Made by a program: the position numbers and the translations under genes. Below, piece after piece: positions 44,651-57,387 of a stretch of DNA of 64,000 nucleotides. Source of the DNA: Limnanthes douglasii subsp. nivea (lineage: Eukaryota; Streptophyta; Magnoliopsida; Brassicales; Limnanthaceae); assembly GCA_036936605.1 (NCBI GenBank), contig JAUPFV010000001.1, positions 77,519,910-77,583,909 on the forward strand, written 5' to 3'. Position 1 is the first letter of the stretch, and each line of letters begins with the position of its first letter. The notes beneath the pieces are model-generated. The model did no database searches, was not told where the DNA came from, and saw nothing but the letters and a program-made list of their open reading frames with translations.

Positions 44651-45560
44651 TATATCATACAAGACCAGAGAAAAACAAAGTACGAGATACGTGACAGAAA
44701 AAAAAACGTACTGCAAGACCAGGGTTACTGGATCTGAAAAAAATTAAAAGAAAATCATTCATGGATCTAGCTTTGCTCGTCTTAAAAAAACCAATGGTAC
44801 TTTCAGAATTTTTGTTTGAGCTGTAGTTTAAAAAAACTTTAAAAAAAAGAAAAAAAAAGTGTGACGTGACTGATATGATGAAGCATAAGTATTTGAGGTA
44901 TTATGAAAATATTGGGTATTTTGTGAGAATTAAGTACCATATTTGGATACTATGTAGTTATTATTGATATCTGAGGTATTATGTAGTGGTATTTGTGGTA
45001 TTATGTGGTTAACTGCAAAAATGCTTAATGTGATAGGTCATAGTGGGATTTGGCAGAATCACGACCGAGTTATCACGGTATGCACGACAATAGAACACGG
45101 TAGAACAAGACGAGATTCACATTCATGGCTATCACAGTCACAGTTGTCATAGTCACGACATAACACAATTATGAAAGAACACATGAGGATTAATGTCACG
45201 ACCATTAATTTTATATTATTTGCACATATAGTACAAGTATTTTTATTGTTTGATAAACAATTTTAATATAGTTTGTATATTCTAATTTAAAAGTAGTATA
45301 AAGTTATTATATTTTTATTATAACAAGTGTTGTTATATTTTAACTAGTGATAAAATAATTGTTATAGACTTATAGTTTGATTATAATATTACTTGTTGTA
45401 GTTTATTTATTTTTATAATTGGTAAAAAAACGTGATAAGTTATTACATTGTGAGATTCAAATGATGAAAAATAAATTTTATTGATTTAAGCCTTTCATAG
45501 TTTATAATCTTACGGGTCACGAGTTTCATAAATGTTCTCAAATTGAACTATCATATTATA
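44651..45560. other. Intergenic DNA with short degenerate repeats
   Basis: 44895-45010 holds several variants of GAGGTATTATG[TA]AGT. 45060-45170 has repeated CACGAC/CACAGTCAC phrases. No gene is seen. This may include the left terminal region of the hAT element that follows. Confidence 0.4.
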
Positions 45561-45569
45561 AAATCTATT

Positions 45570-47310
45570 ATTCATCTAGCCAATTTTCATAATCCTCATC
45601 AAAATATTCATCATCACATCCCGCAACTGCTTCAGCCATACGATTTTGTTCAAGATATTCTCAACATCTTATAGAAATTCATAAAAGATGTCAATCTGAC
45701 TCTCTTCCATTTAATACTCTTTGTATTGCATCCAGTGACCCATCGTAGTCCAGTCTTTTATTGCAACAAGCAATCCAAGTTCTCCGCCAGTCAATCTTAT
45801 TTGTTTAATCATGTATTGAAGTTTGGTCTGACTAAACGCACATTCACTTGCCACTGTAGACATAGGTATTGAAAAATATTTTGGTTAACCTGCAAATAAT
45901 AAAAAAACTCGTCTTTTTTTAAATTCAACCACCTTAAGATATCAAGTGGGGGTGTTCTCGTCATACCGATGTAACTCAAATGAAGTATTCAAATATCTGG
46001 CACTTCATTATCAACTTGAGATTTTTTTTGTGACCCAACTGTTTAGCATTGTCAACATATTCATTATACATTATATAAAAATAAGTATAAATTTATTGAA
46101 TGTATAAACGAGGGTCATAAGTTACATCTCGGAATTGTATGGCTTTATAAAAATAAGTAATTAAGAAGGTAAACCCCGTCCATTTTTGAAAATGATAAAA
46201 AAATGCGCCCAATAACATAAGCGTATGAGATGTGACAAAAATACTTGATAATTTTTTATTCAATATGGGGCACAATTTTGCGACATACACTTTTATCCCT
46301 ATATTTATCCATATGCATTGCAAGATTAATAATTTCATAAATGGCTAAGTAAATGTTAGGAGTAAGATAATATGTAGAGTTTCATATAGTTTTGAAATCT
46401 AAAACTAGTTTTATTTTGTATGTATTTTCACTAACCTTAATATTTTCTCTACAATATATTTTTTTAAGACCCGAGGTCGAGTATAGTAAGACATCATCTT
46501 TAATAACATTGATATAATCCTTAGCTATCATACTTATCCCATATTTCACAACCACTTTAAGTATATGACATAAATATTTAGTGCAAAACATTTTAAAAAT
46601 AGAGGGTTACAATCATTTTTAAGATACTCGATCACTCTAATGTTCATAGACGCATTATTGAACGAAATAAACATAATTTTATTTTTATTTTGAAATTCAT
46701 TTATACATTCTAACATATTATCTTTAATTACAACAATGATGTATTTTTCAATAGATTAAAAATACACAATTCTTTATGGGAGTATCCATTCAGAATCCAT
46801 CTGATGTAAAATACACATATCATATCAAACTCATTAAATGTCGTTATATTACTAGTTAAAGAAATACATGGAGAAACTAATATTGTATCATGAATGATTT
46901 ATTTATTATTTATATAATATTTAAAAATTTACGATCTCATAGAGGTACGTGGGATGCATATGGCTCTTGAGTTTACCCCATTAAATATCTAATTAACATA
47001 TCTCCAATTGTCACCAGAATTTAACGATTGTGAAATACCAATAATATATATAATGGTTTGTTTCCTATGTGTATTTTTATTAAAAAAAACATTACTGATT
47101 TGAGGATTTATTTCATTCTCCATAAATTTTGAAGAATAAAAAAAATTATGAATAGCTAAGTGTCCGACATACCTCCGGTTTCGCAATTTGTTTTTCCAAG
47201 CTTACAACTATATGATTTTTCACAATGAATACACTTAGCAGAAATATCATTATTTTTTAATAAAGTGAGTCCGTGTCCAAGATGTTTTTTTTGCTATTCA
47301 TACCACCAAT
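45570..47310 (-). pseudogene. hAT-family transposase, decayed
   Basis: Minus-strand readings in order: a BED-type zinc-finger start A-K-C-I-H-C-E-K-S-Y-S-C-K-L (about 47252-47200); a mid region C-H-I-L-K-V-V-V-K-Y-G (about 46575-46540), the counterpart of the RC-HILNL-VKDG block; D-P-R near 46110; and the C-terminal dimerisation block with S-T-V-A-S-E-C-A-F-S (about 45875-45840) followed by DWTTMGHW. These are the standard landmarks of plant hAT transposases. Frameshifts and stops occur throughout; the longest piece is about 80 codons. Terminal inverted repeats were not located. Confidence 0.8.
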
Positions 47311-48140
47311 AGTACAACTAAAGATACCGACACTAGCATATAAAGAAAGTGTTTCGAAGTGTGAGGTTTACAGACCAATATTTCCAGAATCATGCATATC
47401 ATAAAAAGAATTTAGGTCAGGAAGCCAAATAGCAAGGTTGGAAGTTAACCCTACGAACATGGTTAGTCGGGACATTCCGTCGCTTTGGTGCCATTTAAAG
47501 GATTTTAAAGTATGAAAAAACTAGTAAAATGATTATATATTTTCTTAAAGCATAAAAAACTAGCAATTGAAAAAAATATCAAACAAGAACACAAATAAAT
47601 AGAAAGAGTATATCAACACTTAAATCAATAGTTATTATCCTCCATCAAACAAATTTAATGTAATTTTTTATAAGCTAAGTAACAATTATATTAAAACTGG
47701 GGACCTCGAGCAGTGAATTACAATGTTTAAGGATATACATTAACTATTTAGAATTGTAGGGACTAATTTAAAAAAAGTATATACTTGGGGCTGTAATTAA
47801 AATTTTCTAAAAGGAATTTGTGCCATTTTGAAATTTCCATTGCCTCAGTTTTGAAATTTTTGTCGCCTTCAGATCCTATACTTTAGTAGCTCAAAAATCA
47901 CATTTTTTCTTATTTCGATTTTATTCCACCATCTAGCAATATTCATATCAATTATTTTAGATTTTCTAATACATTTGTTGGCATTTAAATGCTCTGCTTC
48001 AAGAATTCTTCGAGTGCAGAATCTGGCATCATCTTCTTCAGTCTATAAAACTTACTGCAAGTCTCAAGATACCTGATACAAAAAGGTAAGTATTACTCAA
48101 CTCTTATGTAATCAATTTGTGATATTTCTAGATAGATTAT
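47311..48140. other. Intergenic DNA between hAT remnant and LINE 3' end
   Basis: No gene is seen. It may contain the right end of the hAT element and the LINE 3'UTR; a T-rich tract near 47909 could be the trace of the LINE poly(A) on the opposite strand. Confidence 0.35.
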
Positions 48141-48149
48141 TGAATTCAA

Positions 48150-49310
48150 TTCAGGCGGAGGAACAAAATTTTGATAATCAATCCTCATCTTACACTTTTG
48201 AGTTTATCGAGCAAGCCAATCGGCTGCTCGATCATGCTCTCTATATACATGATGTATGGTCATAGAGCTTGATATTAGAGACTTAATACCATCTAGTATA
48301 AATTTCAAATGATTATAGTAATATCCCGTAGAGAGTAAGTTAACTAATATTTCAGAGTCCTTTCGATTTCTACTTCTCTTATGTCTTTGATTTTGCATAG
48401 AAGAAGACCATCATGGATTGCTATTTCCTCTACCTTAAGTGTAGTTAGTTTCCCATAGTTTTTTCCATATCCTAGTATAAGCTTTCATTCATCATCTCTA
48501 ATTATAACCGATCCAGATTCTTCACTATTAAAAGAGTAGCTAGCGTTAGTGTTGATTTTGAATTTACCCTTAGCTGGAACATTCCATGTCAGATAGGAAA
48601 TCTTCTTCTTTGTTTTAATGTGACTGATGTAACCCAGAGCAAGTGCAGTCTTTTCATTCTATTTCTAATGTTTTGATTTCAATAATTGAGAGTGATCTAT
48701 AGAAATCAACATGAATTTGATGTAGCTAATGGTTGATTCCATTGAAGCTGATTCATTTCACATTTTTATTTTGTTCATTTGCTGCCATATTGCCCATGTA
48801 ATGATTGTAGGGAAACTTGTTTTGATAAGAGTCTTGTATGGAGCTGACCAAAACCAGGTTCTGAATAAGTGAATTCCTGTCATGAATCTCCTTAGCTCAA
48901 AGTAAGACCAAACACACCACACAAATTTACATGAAACAAACAAATGCTCTTTAGTTTCAGAACTTTGACAAAATTGACACTTAGATACCAACTATACATG
49001 TTTGCTTTGCATTATATAATCAATGCGAGTTTATTTTTAAGGAGTCTCTAAGAAAAAAAGAACATTTCATAGGAGAAATCTGATTCCATAAGCCTTTAAA
49101 TAGAGAGGAGCAGTCTTCAGATGTTCTTAATGCATTTACGGTGTCTTTAATGTTGAAAGAACCATCTGATGAAAACTTCCATATTATGTATCCTGTTTAA
49201 GTTCATTCATCTTTAATTTAGAGATAAGATTGATTTTATACTCTAATGAGATATGAAATTTAGGAGGATTTTCTCGTAACTGACTATTCTTAGAAGGACT
49301 AATTCGTGAA
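48150..49310 (-). pseudogene. LINE ORF2 3' part: zinc-binding and RNase H domains
   Basis: The minus strand encodes the end of a plant L1-type ORF2. At 48991-48900 is the zf-RVT motif C-Q-F-C-Q...E-T-K-E-H-L-F-V-S-C...V-W. A domain of the plant RNase H-like (RVT_3) type follows, with WNVPAKGKFKIN near 48590-48550 and H-V-Y-R-E-H-D-R-A-A-D-W-L-A at about 48245-48205. It is broken by stops. It is in the same orientation as the LINE 5' part at 57.39-59.86 kb, and together they make one element split by gypsy element 2. The reverse transcriptase domain that should lie between is missing on both sides. Confidence 0.8.
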
Positions 49311-49330
49311 CTCAATTTCTTACTTGCTGA

Positions 49331-49555
49331 AATTGTAGAGAGAGAATGTCAACAAACGTAGAGAGAGAAAGTATATTTTTTATTAGTCAATCTCTTTACC
49401 AAATCAGGTGGGGTCCTTTTATAGTACAAGTGATGGGCCCTACAGGCCTAACTATCTCTTAATTACAAACTTGACCCCTACTTTTATTGTTTAATGACAA
49501 TTAATCTTATTTCAATATTTACTTTAAAATTTGTCCCTAAATTTACCGCTTCTTT
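49331..49555 (-). repeat. Probable 3' LTR remnant of gypsy element 2
   Basis: This lies between LINE sequence (up to about 49310) and the opposite-strand gene. It has LTR-like features: GAGAGAG repeats, CCTTTTATAGTAC and GGGCCC. With no partner LTR the ends cannot be set. In comparison with element 1, several hundred codons of the opposite-strand gene's N-terminal region are missing, so a deletion or shorter gene is also possible. Confidence 0.35.
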
Positions 49556-49559
49556 ACAA

Positions 49560-51400
49560 TTTCACCCTTGTCTTTTATTCTTCCTTATTAGTATGAGTTG
49601 GGGGCTAAGGTATCCCTTAGACCCGTTCTTCATCGAGTACTTTTCCAAAATCGATCGCTGCCCTTCACAAGCTGGTCCAAACACGTGGTTCACGCTCATG
49701 GCATGTATCATGGCTTCTAGGATTTCTAGCAACGAATTTTATTTAGAAGAGCTCATCAGATTATCTGGCTTGGCAAAAAATCCGTTTTTCCGTTTTACTC
49801 GCTGACTTTTGGACGAGGACAAAAAATAGTGAAGGACTTACTTGAGGCTGATAAAAAATAGAGGCAACAATTTCTCTTCTTCTCCAGACATTAGAAGACA
49901 GGCTCCGAGTCAACCCCCTCGAATCCACACAAGATGTCTCTTTTATGGACTAACAGATGTAAGTATTTCAACTCTTACTTTAATCTTCCTCGTATAATAG
50001 TTTAATAATTTTACTCCTCGAACTTTTGCATAGCCATGACTGGGATTTCTAAGCCCTATGTTGACTATGTGGAAAGTGAGACCATGGTTTTCACCAAACT
50101 CAGTGAATGGGCCAAAGAAAACTGGGAAAACAAATTCCGCCTCTGCTTTATGAACAATAACTTGGCCAATAGTCGACTCTGGAGGTTAAACCCTCTCGAC
50201 TGACTAACTATGAAGGATTTGATGACTCCTCATTCTCAGCAAGAAGTCCTCGATCGAGTGGAAAAGAAGGATATCATTATTCACCTTCCGAAGCTCTCCC
50301 GAGCCAAAAGTCACTTGGATGATTCCGAAGAAGAAATATCAACGAAAGATCTTCAATCAGACTCTGAAGGATTAGCTACTAACCAAGAGACAATCTCTTC
50401 AAAAAATACTGTAACACCCACCTCAGTTTCCCCTCCTCGGAAAACTGTCCATCCCATAAATAAAAAAGAAACCAAGAAAAACAAGTTATTTTGGAACCCA
50501 TCCAGGAAATCTCCGAGGGCATTGGAGTACAAAATGCTGCAACTGAAGATAAAGATGAAGATAAAGAAAATTCAGGTCAAATGCCAACATTTCCACTTAC
50601 CTTATCTTCAAGTCCTTCATCGAATAATGATCTCCCAAGATTAACACCTCTCCCAAAACCTCGAAGTGATCCTCTTCAAGCTGTTGATCCCATCATTTTA
50701 ACTGGTGAGTCTTCGAACTTTGATTATACTGCAATAGGTACTCCCACCAGTTCCTTCGAAATTCCTCAAGGTGATGAATTTTCTCTAAGAGTTCAAAATC
50801 TACTTCATGCCTCTGTCAACATGGGAAGAAAAATGCAGCATTTGAAGACAAGAAAAACCACTACAAATTTAAAGCTTCCACTGCTTCTTCACAACTTGAA
50901 TAAATAAAGAAACAACACTCCAATCTAGAAAAACAAGCTGATGAAATTTGGGAAAAATTGGTTGCCTCAGAAAACTATGTTCTTCTTCTAGAGAAGTGCT
51001 GTCAAGAAGAAAGGGATCTTTACCAGAAAAGACCGGTGCTCAAGAGAAACTCATCACTGAACTCAAAAAATCCAACCAACTTTCAACAAAAGGGTTTAAG
51101 GATTGTTTGGAAGACTTCGAAACGATTGTAGAGGAAAATAAATATCTACTGAAGAATCTTAAGGCAGAAAAAGAAAAAGTTGTCAATGCATACGCAACAA
51201 AATGCGTAGACAAGCTCAATGTCAGGGATGCTACCACCCGAGCAGGATTGAATACTCAAATTCACGAGGAGTAATATGAGTATGACTTAGGAAGTTTATG
51301 GAAACTTGTCTCCCCCGAACTTCGACCACCGAACATAGTTGTGAGTGAAAGTGACTCATCGGATTCCGAGGACAGTAATTCCTCGAAAAGTTCTAAGTAA
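49560..51400 (+). pseudogene. Spliced opposite-strand gene of gypsy element 2, broken
   Basis: The plus-strand gene matches the one in element 1. The PLDP domain reads LRYPLDPFFIEYFSKIDRC followed by PSQAGPNTW and MASRIS (49594-49735). A 75-bp GT-AG intron (donor GTAAGT at 49959, acceptor GCATAG at 50033) follows, then V-F-T-K-L-S-E-W-A...S-R-L-W (50090-50190), an acidic/Ser/Pro middle (50320-50800), and a coiled coil (EKLITELKKSNQLSTKGFKD..., 51040-51230). The end is ESDSSDSEDSNSSKSSK, with a stop at 51398. A stop after NPLD and frameshifts near 50500 and 50900 break it, and no convincing start remains. By family knowledge the PLDP domain resembles PF04195; the biochemical role is unknown. 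Confidence 0.75.
49959..50033 (+). other. Intron of the opposite-strand gene, element 2
   Basis: Donor AGAT|GTAAGT, T-rich body, acceptor TTTTGCATAG. Splicing keeps the frame: upstream KMSLLWTNR continues into SMTGISKPYVDYVE. The position matches the 88-bp intron of element 1. Confidence 0.68.
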
Positions 51401-51924
51401 TCAATAGTCTTTTTTGTTCCACCCTTTTTATATAAGTCCCCATTAGTTTCGAGGCAATTTTTGTAACGGTATCAACCTTTTCCGAAGCACATTTGTGTTA
51501 TCCAATTCTCTTTGTATGCCAATGTTTGAAACATCATTCATCAACTTATAAAATCCGTGACTTCATATTGGGTATGGAAATAATTGTATGTCACCTTTGA
51601 TTAGAGAGACTAATAATTGCATGCCAACTTGCGTTGGATATAATAGTTGATTTATGTCAAATTTTGTTGGACATGATAATCATTGTATACTGACCTTAGA
51701 CATGTTTATGATTGTCATAATTGTTAACCTACTCATCCAATCATAACTTATGAATCAGAAACAATAATTCGAGCCAAAAGTTCAAATGTATTGATCAGCT
51801 AATAATAACACCTCGTTAGAACCTTCATGTGACTAGCAGGATAGAAAAGAGTATGCCTTCGCTGTTTTTCGAAACCTTAAAATAGGAAAAAGAAAATAAA
51901 CATTACACAAGATTTCATTCTTAC

Positions 51925-54900
51925 TCAAGATACAACTTTAGATGCTCTATGTTTCACTTTTTCTGTCACTTTATAAGGACCTTCCCAATTCGGTCCCAAC
52001 TTTCCGAGGCTCTTTTCTTTGGTATGAAGAATTTTTTTTCGTAACACCTTATCCCCACCTTGAAATTTCTCTGCTTTACTTGTGAAGCGTATATAATTCT
52101 CATTAATGTTTGATAGTGTAAGGATTTCAACTATGCACACCATCTTTTTTCTTCCACCAAATCCAGCTCTATTGACCTGCTTTGATCATTCAACTCCTCT
52201 GTATAAGCTGCCACACGGTATGATGGGAAAATTGTTTCCGAATGTACCACCGCATCTATTACGTAAACCAAAGCAAACAGAGATTTCAAGGTCGCCGTTC
52301 GCGGTGTCATTCTGTAAGTCCACAATACTTCATGCAAATAATCTGGCCATTTTCCAGCCTTTCCTTCCAAGTTTTTCATTAGTCCATCGAGAATTGTTCT
52401 GTTGGTAACTTCCACCTGACCGTTTGCCTGCGGATGAAATGGAGCGGAAAAGAATTGTTGTATGCCTTTAAAGACGCAAAAATTCTTAAACTCCTTGTTA
52501 TCAAATTGTGGCCCATTATCCGTCGTGACTTTCATCGGAACTCCAAAGCGAAAACAAATATTTGACACTACAAATTTAATGACGTCTTTTGCTTTTGTTC
52601 CAGCCAAAGGTTCCGCTTCCACCCACTTGGAAAAATAGTTAACTGCCACTATTATTGTTTGCCTTCCCCCAGACGTCATTGGCAAAGGGCCCACTAAATC
52701 AATTCTCCAACGATCAAAAGGTAGAGCTTCAGAAATACTTTCAAGGAAAACCTTTGGTTTGTGTATTATGTTGGCATACCTCTGGCATGTATCGGACCTT
52801 TTTACCAACTCTTTAGCATCGCTTGATATTGTAGGCCAATAATAGCCAGCTAGAAATACCGTCAAATCAATGCTTTATAACAACAATGAGTTGGTCCTTC
52901 CCCATCGTGCAATTCTGATAAAACCATCTACGACTCATCATTCGCTAAGCATATGAGCAAAGGCCGACTAAAGGATTTCTTGTACAGGATTCCTCCTAAC
53001 GCAACATAACCATGTGATTTGAATCTGATTTTTCAGGCCTCGGACTTATCCGTTGGTAAAATATCATTTTCCAAAAACTCCATAATTCTTAGCCTCCAGT
53101 CTTCCATAACTAAATTGCTTTCCCCATTTATTACCATCATCTGCGCTGTACCCCTTATAATCGATGGACACTCTTGAGTTATGACCCACGAATAATTTCT
53201 TGAACGCGAGGCATTTGCTAAAGAATCAAGGACTGAATTTGCCTATCTTCGAACATGCTCATATCTGACTTCATCGAAGGTTAAAACCAAATCCTTCAAT
53301 ACTTTCAAATACTTGACTAACTGATCTTTTCTTGCCTCTGATTCTGCTAATGATTGATTAATCACGAGTTGTGAATCATTAATCAATTTGACTATTTTTG
53401 CCCCACATATCTGAGCCAACCTCAACCTTGCCAATGCCGCTTCATACTCTGCCTCATTATTTGTTGCTTTAAATCTGAAATGTATGGCTTGAAACATTGC
53501 TACCCCATCCAGAGAAATTAGCTGTACCCCAGCACCACTTCCAGAAATATTGGACCCTCCATCAGTTCGAACTAACCACTCAGTCTTATCCGGCTGATCA
53601 TCAATCTCCATATCCTCTCGCTCTGAATGAAATTCGACCAGAAAGTCTGCCAAGGCTTGAGCCTTTATAGCTGTCCGAGGCTCAGAATTTATGTCAAAAT
53701 CTCCCAGCTTGACCGACCACTTCATCATTCTTCCTGAGACTTCCGGCCTTTGTAGTAAACTTTTCAGGGGAAATATTGTTCGAACCATAATGGAATGACC
53801 TTGAAAATACGGTCTCATTTTGCGAGCAGCTGTTACCAAGGCCAAAACTAACTTTTCTGAATTCAAGTATCATTTCTCTGCATCTAACAAGCTCTTGCTA
53901 ACATAATATACCGAATTTAAAACGTCAAGCTCTTCACGAAGTAACACAGTGCTGACTGCAAAATTTGATACCGCCACATAAACAATCAATTTCTCTCCCA
54001 TCAAAGGTTAAGAAAATATTTTCGGGGACAACAAATACTCTTGAATCTAACGAAATGCTTCAGAACATTCTTCAGTCCAACTAAATTGTCTGGCCTTTCT
54101 CAGCACTTTAAAGAAAGGTGCGCATTTATCCGATGAACGAGAAATAAACCTATTCAACGCTATCAATATTCATGTCAAAATCTGGACTTCTTTAATATTC
54201 CAAGGTGGAGTCATAGTCGTCAAAGCCTTTATCTGATCCAGATCAGCCTCAATTCCCCATTCACTTATCATATAGCCAAGAAACTTTCCCGACCGTACAC
54301 CAAAAATGCACTTTTCCGGGTTTGATTTCAGATTGACCTTGCTCAAATTATCAAAAGTTTCCTCTAAGTCAGAGAAATGATCTTCGTCCTGTAAACTCTT
54401 TACCAGCATATCATCAATATAGGCTTCTACGTTTTGACCAATCTGATGCACAAAGGTTTTGTTTACCAAACGTTGATAAGTCGCCCTTGTATTTTTCAGG
54501 CCAAATGACATTAACTTGTAACAATATAATCCTCTCCCAGTAATAAAAGATGTGTTTTCTTCATCCCTCACATCTAACCTGATATGATTATATCTTGAGT
54601 AAGCATCCATGAAAGACAACAATCGATTACCTGATGTGGAATCCACTAACTGATTAATTCGAGGTACTGGGAAATGATCCTTCAGACAAGCTCTATTCAA
54701 ATCCGTGAAGTCCACGCACATTCTCCACTTGCCATTCTTTTTTCTGACTAAAACTGGATTTGAGGCCCATACAGGGTACTGCGAATCCCTAATATGGCCT
54801 ATGCTTAACAACCGCTCGACCTCGGAAACTATAGCTGCTGACTTCTCTTGAGAGATCGGTCTTCGTTTTTGTACGATTGGTCGAACATCATTCCGCAGTG

Positions 54901-55025
54901 CTAATTTATGACAAATTATTTCTTGAGGCACACCTGTAACGTCCTCTGCACACCAGGAAAACATATTCAATTTTATTGATAAAAATGCAATCAACTTTTC
55001 TCTGAACTCAAAAGAAAGCTTCACT
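51925..55025 (-). pseudogene. pol of gypsy element 2: RT, two RNase H domains, integrase
   Basis: RT lies at 55024-54170 (284 codons open): MCVDFTDLNRA, FGLKNTRATYQRLVNK and the catalytic A-Y-I-D-D-M-L-V-K-S. The first RNase H/connection lies at about 54170-53700 with frame breaks. The second, archaeal-type RNase H (53610-53243) keeps T-D-G-G-S, N-N-E-A-E-Y-E-A and N-D-S-Q; the paired RNase H is a hallmark of the Tat/Ogre group. Integrase (52865-52131) has R-I-D-L-V-G-P, T-T-D-N-G-P-Q-F and Q-A-N-G-Q-V-E, so all three acidic residues are present. The tail GPNWEGPYKV ends near 51925. Frameshifts separate the blocks, so the element is dead as a whole. Confidence 0.9.
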
Positions 55026-55342
55026 CATATTTTTAAATTTTTTCCATCCTGAAACTTGTACTCTTCATGATCATCATCTGGAACAAAAAACCCGGGGGAC
55101 TCCCTCGGATCATCACAGGGAAATTTCACAGAGAGAGTCCCCTTTAGTTGCTATGCTTTCTCCGATGAACTTCCTCAAATTTGTTTTGTGGACAAAGCTA
55201 TCTGGTAACATTCTCTAGCCATCTTCTGGCTGCTCCTAATTGTTCTGATATTGTTTCCTACTACATACTTCAAACATTGGTGCACCGTTGAAATAATGTC
55301 ATGCATCCTTGATAACTAGGAACGGTCCAAAATCACATTATA

Positions 55343-57360
55343 TTACGTTGGTGCATCTACTACTATAAACAAAACCGCAACTTCCTTTCTGAATGGTCCG
55401 CGACCAAGCTCCACTAGAAACTCAAACTCCCCCACAACTATTGCCGTTGCCCCTGTAAAGCCTACTATAGTTATTTCCGACCGCCGTATAACAGGTGGGT
55501 CGGAAATTCTCCTGTAAGTACTCATGAAAAAAATATTTGCAGAACTTCCCGTATCAATCAATATTTTCAGCACCTGATCTCCAGCTATCCCAGCAACAAT
55601 TACTACTGCATCCTCATGTGGGCCCGCCATATTCCTCATATCATCATCATCAAAACATATAATCGGGGATGGTAAACGGTGCATCTGTGCTGAAACCCCT
55701 GCTTCCAATTGTGTAGTCAAATTTACCATATGCCTCTTTCGTGAACTGTTATAATTTCCTGCAATAGTATCTCCTCTAAAAATAGCCAAAGACTCAAAAA
55801 ACGCACAAAGATCATTCACTTTTCCTCTCCAGAGAACTTCTGCTACCAAGTTGACATTGTTCCTTCCCACCATGGGATCCAAATATTCTGTTGCGATATC
55901 AAAAGCATCAACCTCCTCGGAAATCACCATTGTTGTATCAACATTCTTTGGAACAGCCTTTACTACAGCATTTTTCTGATTGTGTTTTTTCACAAACTCC
56001 AATAACATGTCGTTTTCAATTAAAGCTTGTACCTCTTTATTCAAAGCGATACACTCCTTAGTGTCATTCCCAATATCCTCATGGTACTTACAAAACCTAT
56101 TAGCACTTCTGTTTTCTTTGGGAGTCTGTATAGGAAAAGGCTTTCGGAATTGCACGGTAGACTTCGCCTTATCAAATATTGTAGCTACATTCTCTGTCAG
56201 CTCATCGAAATAATCTGGTTGGATCCACTTATTCGAGATAGGCCTAGCTCTCTGCTGCATGTAGCTCTGTTGATTTGTTCGTGGCCTCGGCGGATACTGA
56301 CCCACCGCCTTAGGTTGCACATTAACCAGAGGCGCCTGGCTATTAGACTTAGACCTCTGAAACTCATTCTGCTCTAGCTGATCACTTGATCCTTTCTCCA
56401 ATGCTTGAGTTTCTTCCACTAAAATCCTCTTCTCAACCTGATCAAGTAAAGCTCCAAAAGTCATCGCTTGACTCTCAACCATTGTATCCTTTAAAAGTTC
56501 GGGAGGAGTCCCATTCTAAAAGATGCTAGTGCCACTGAATTTTTACAATATTCCATATCCGTTTTTGTTTTTACAAACCAGTTGGTGTAATTTTTCAGAC
56601 TCTCCCTAACTTTTTGCCTGCAGTAGATTATCGTATCCCTATTAGCTCGGAATTTCTTACTCCCCATAAAATGTTGTCTGAAGATATTCTATAACATATC
56701 AAAAAATTTAATAGAACCTTGTGGTAGCCTGTTGTACAACTTAGAAGCATCTCCCTTGAATATTTGAGAAAATGCCCGACACAACAACTTATCATCGTCG
56801 TCGAAGTTAATCATGAAATTTTTAAAACAGCTCGATGTGATTAACAGGATCCTACGTTCCATCGAACTTCTCTAGCTTTGATATGTCAAAATGCTTTGGG
56901 AGATTGCCTGACAGAATTTCAGCGGACAAAGGAGAAACTCTCCAATTTTGTCATGCCCTGTAAACATTAGCCCTCGAATCCTCATGATTCGGGAAATAAA
57001 GCCTCCCCTCGGACGACAAGGTATATTGATGCTGCCACTCTGAATTTTGTTGGTCGACATTTTGATTCCCGGATGGAAAATTTCTCTGGGTATACACTTG
57101 CTCCCCAACATGAACGTTCTTTTCCCTCGGAGCTCTCCTCTCTGAACTTCTTTCTCTATGATACTCTACATGTATTTTTCCATGTCTCTTCATTCGATGA
57201 CTCCTCTCAAGAGACGAATCTGGCGAGCTATAGCGAAAATAATCACTTGAATCAGATGAATCAAAGTGGCGCTTTCCTTTCCTCCTCGAAGAGTGTCTAT
57301 CACGCCCTTTATACCGATCATCTTTGCCACTAGGATGATGATATGTCTCGTGTTCATCTT
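55343..57360 (-). pseudogene. gag and protease of gypsy element 2 (5'-truncated)
   Basis: The gag core is readable at 57360-56500 in two frames (LPKHFDISKLEKFDGT, LYNRLPQGSIKFF). A 379-codon open stretch 56482-55343 then contains the gag tail with Pro/Gln-rich sequence, a C-K-Y-H...C-I-A-L-N-K-E-V knuckle-like motif (about residue 150) and an aspartic protease with I-L-I-D-T-G-S-S-A-N-I (about residue 308). The protease is intact at its catalytic triplet. The upstream end fuses into LINE sequence near 57385, losing the start of gag, the leader and the 5' LTR. Confidence 0.85.
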
Positions 57361-57387
57361 TATTGTTGTTATGATTTAAACTTTTAA

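Larger units (their letters stand above)
49320..57385 (-). mobile_element. Tat-clade Ty3/gypsy element 2, inserted in a LINE, 5' end deleted
   Basis: Order on the minus strand is truncated gag (57360), protease, RT, RNase H, second RNase H and integrase (ending 51925), then the opposite-strand gene 49.56-51.40 kb and a probable LTR remnant at the left. No second LTR, PBS or target duplication is found: the right side runs directly from gag into LINE coding DNA near 57385. Coding regions are better preserved than in element 1; RT, second RNase H and integrase keep their catalytic residues. Element 1 and 2 proteins align throughout, so they are one family. Confidence 0.88.

Noticed and set aside
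43815..44716. Several long open frames (67-176 codons) on the plus strand and one on the minus
   Set aside because: They are translations of the 22-24-bp minisatellite; residues simply repeat the unit.
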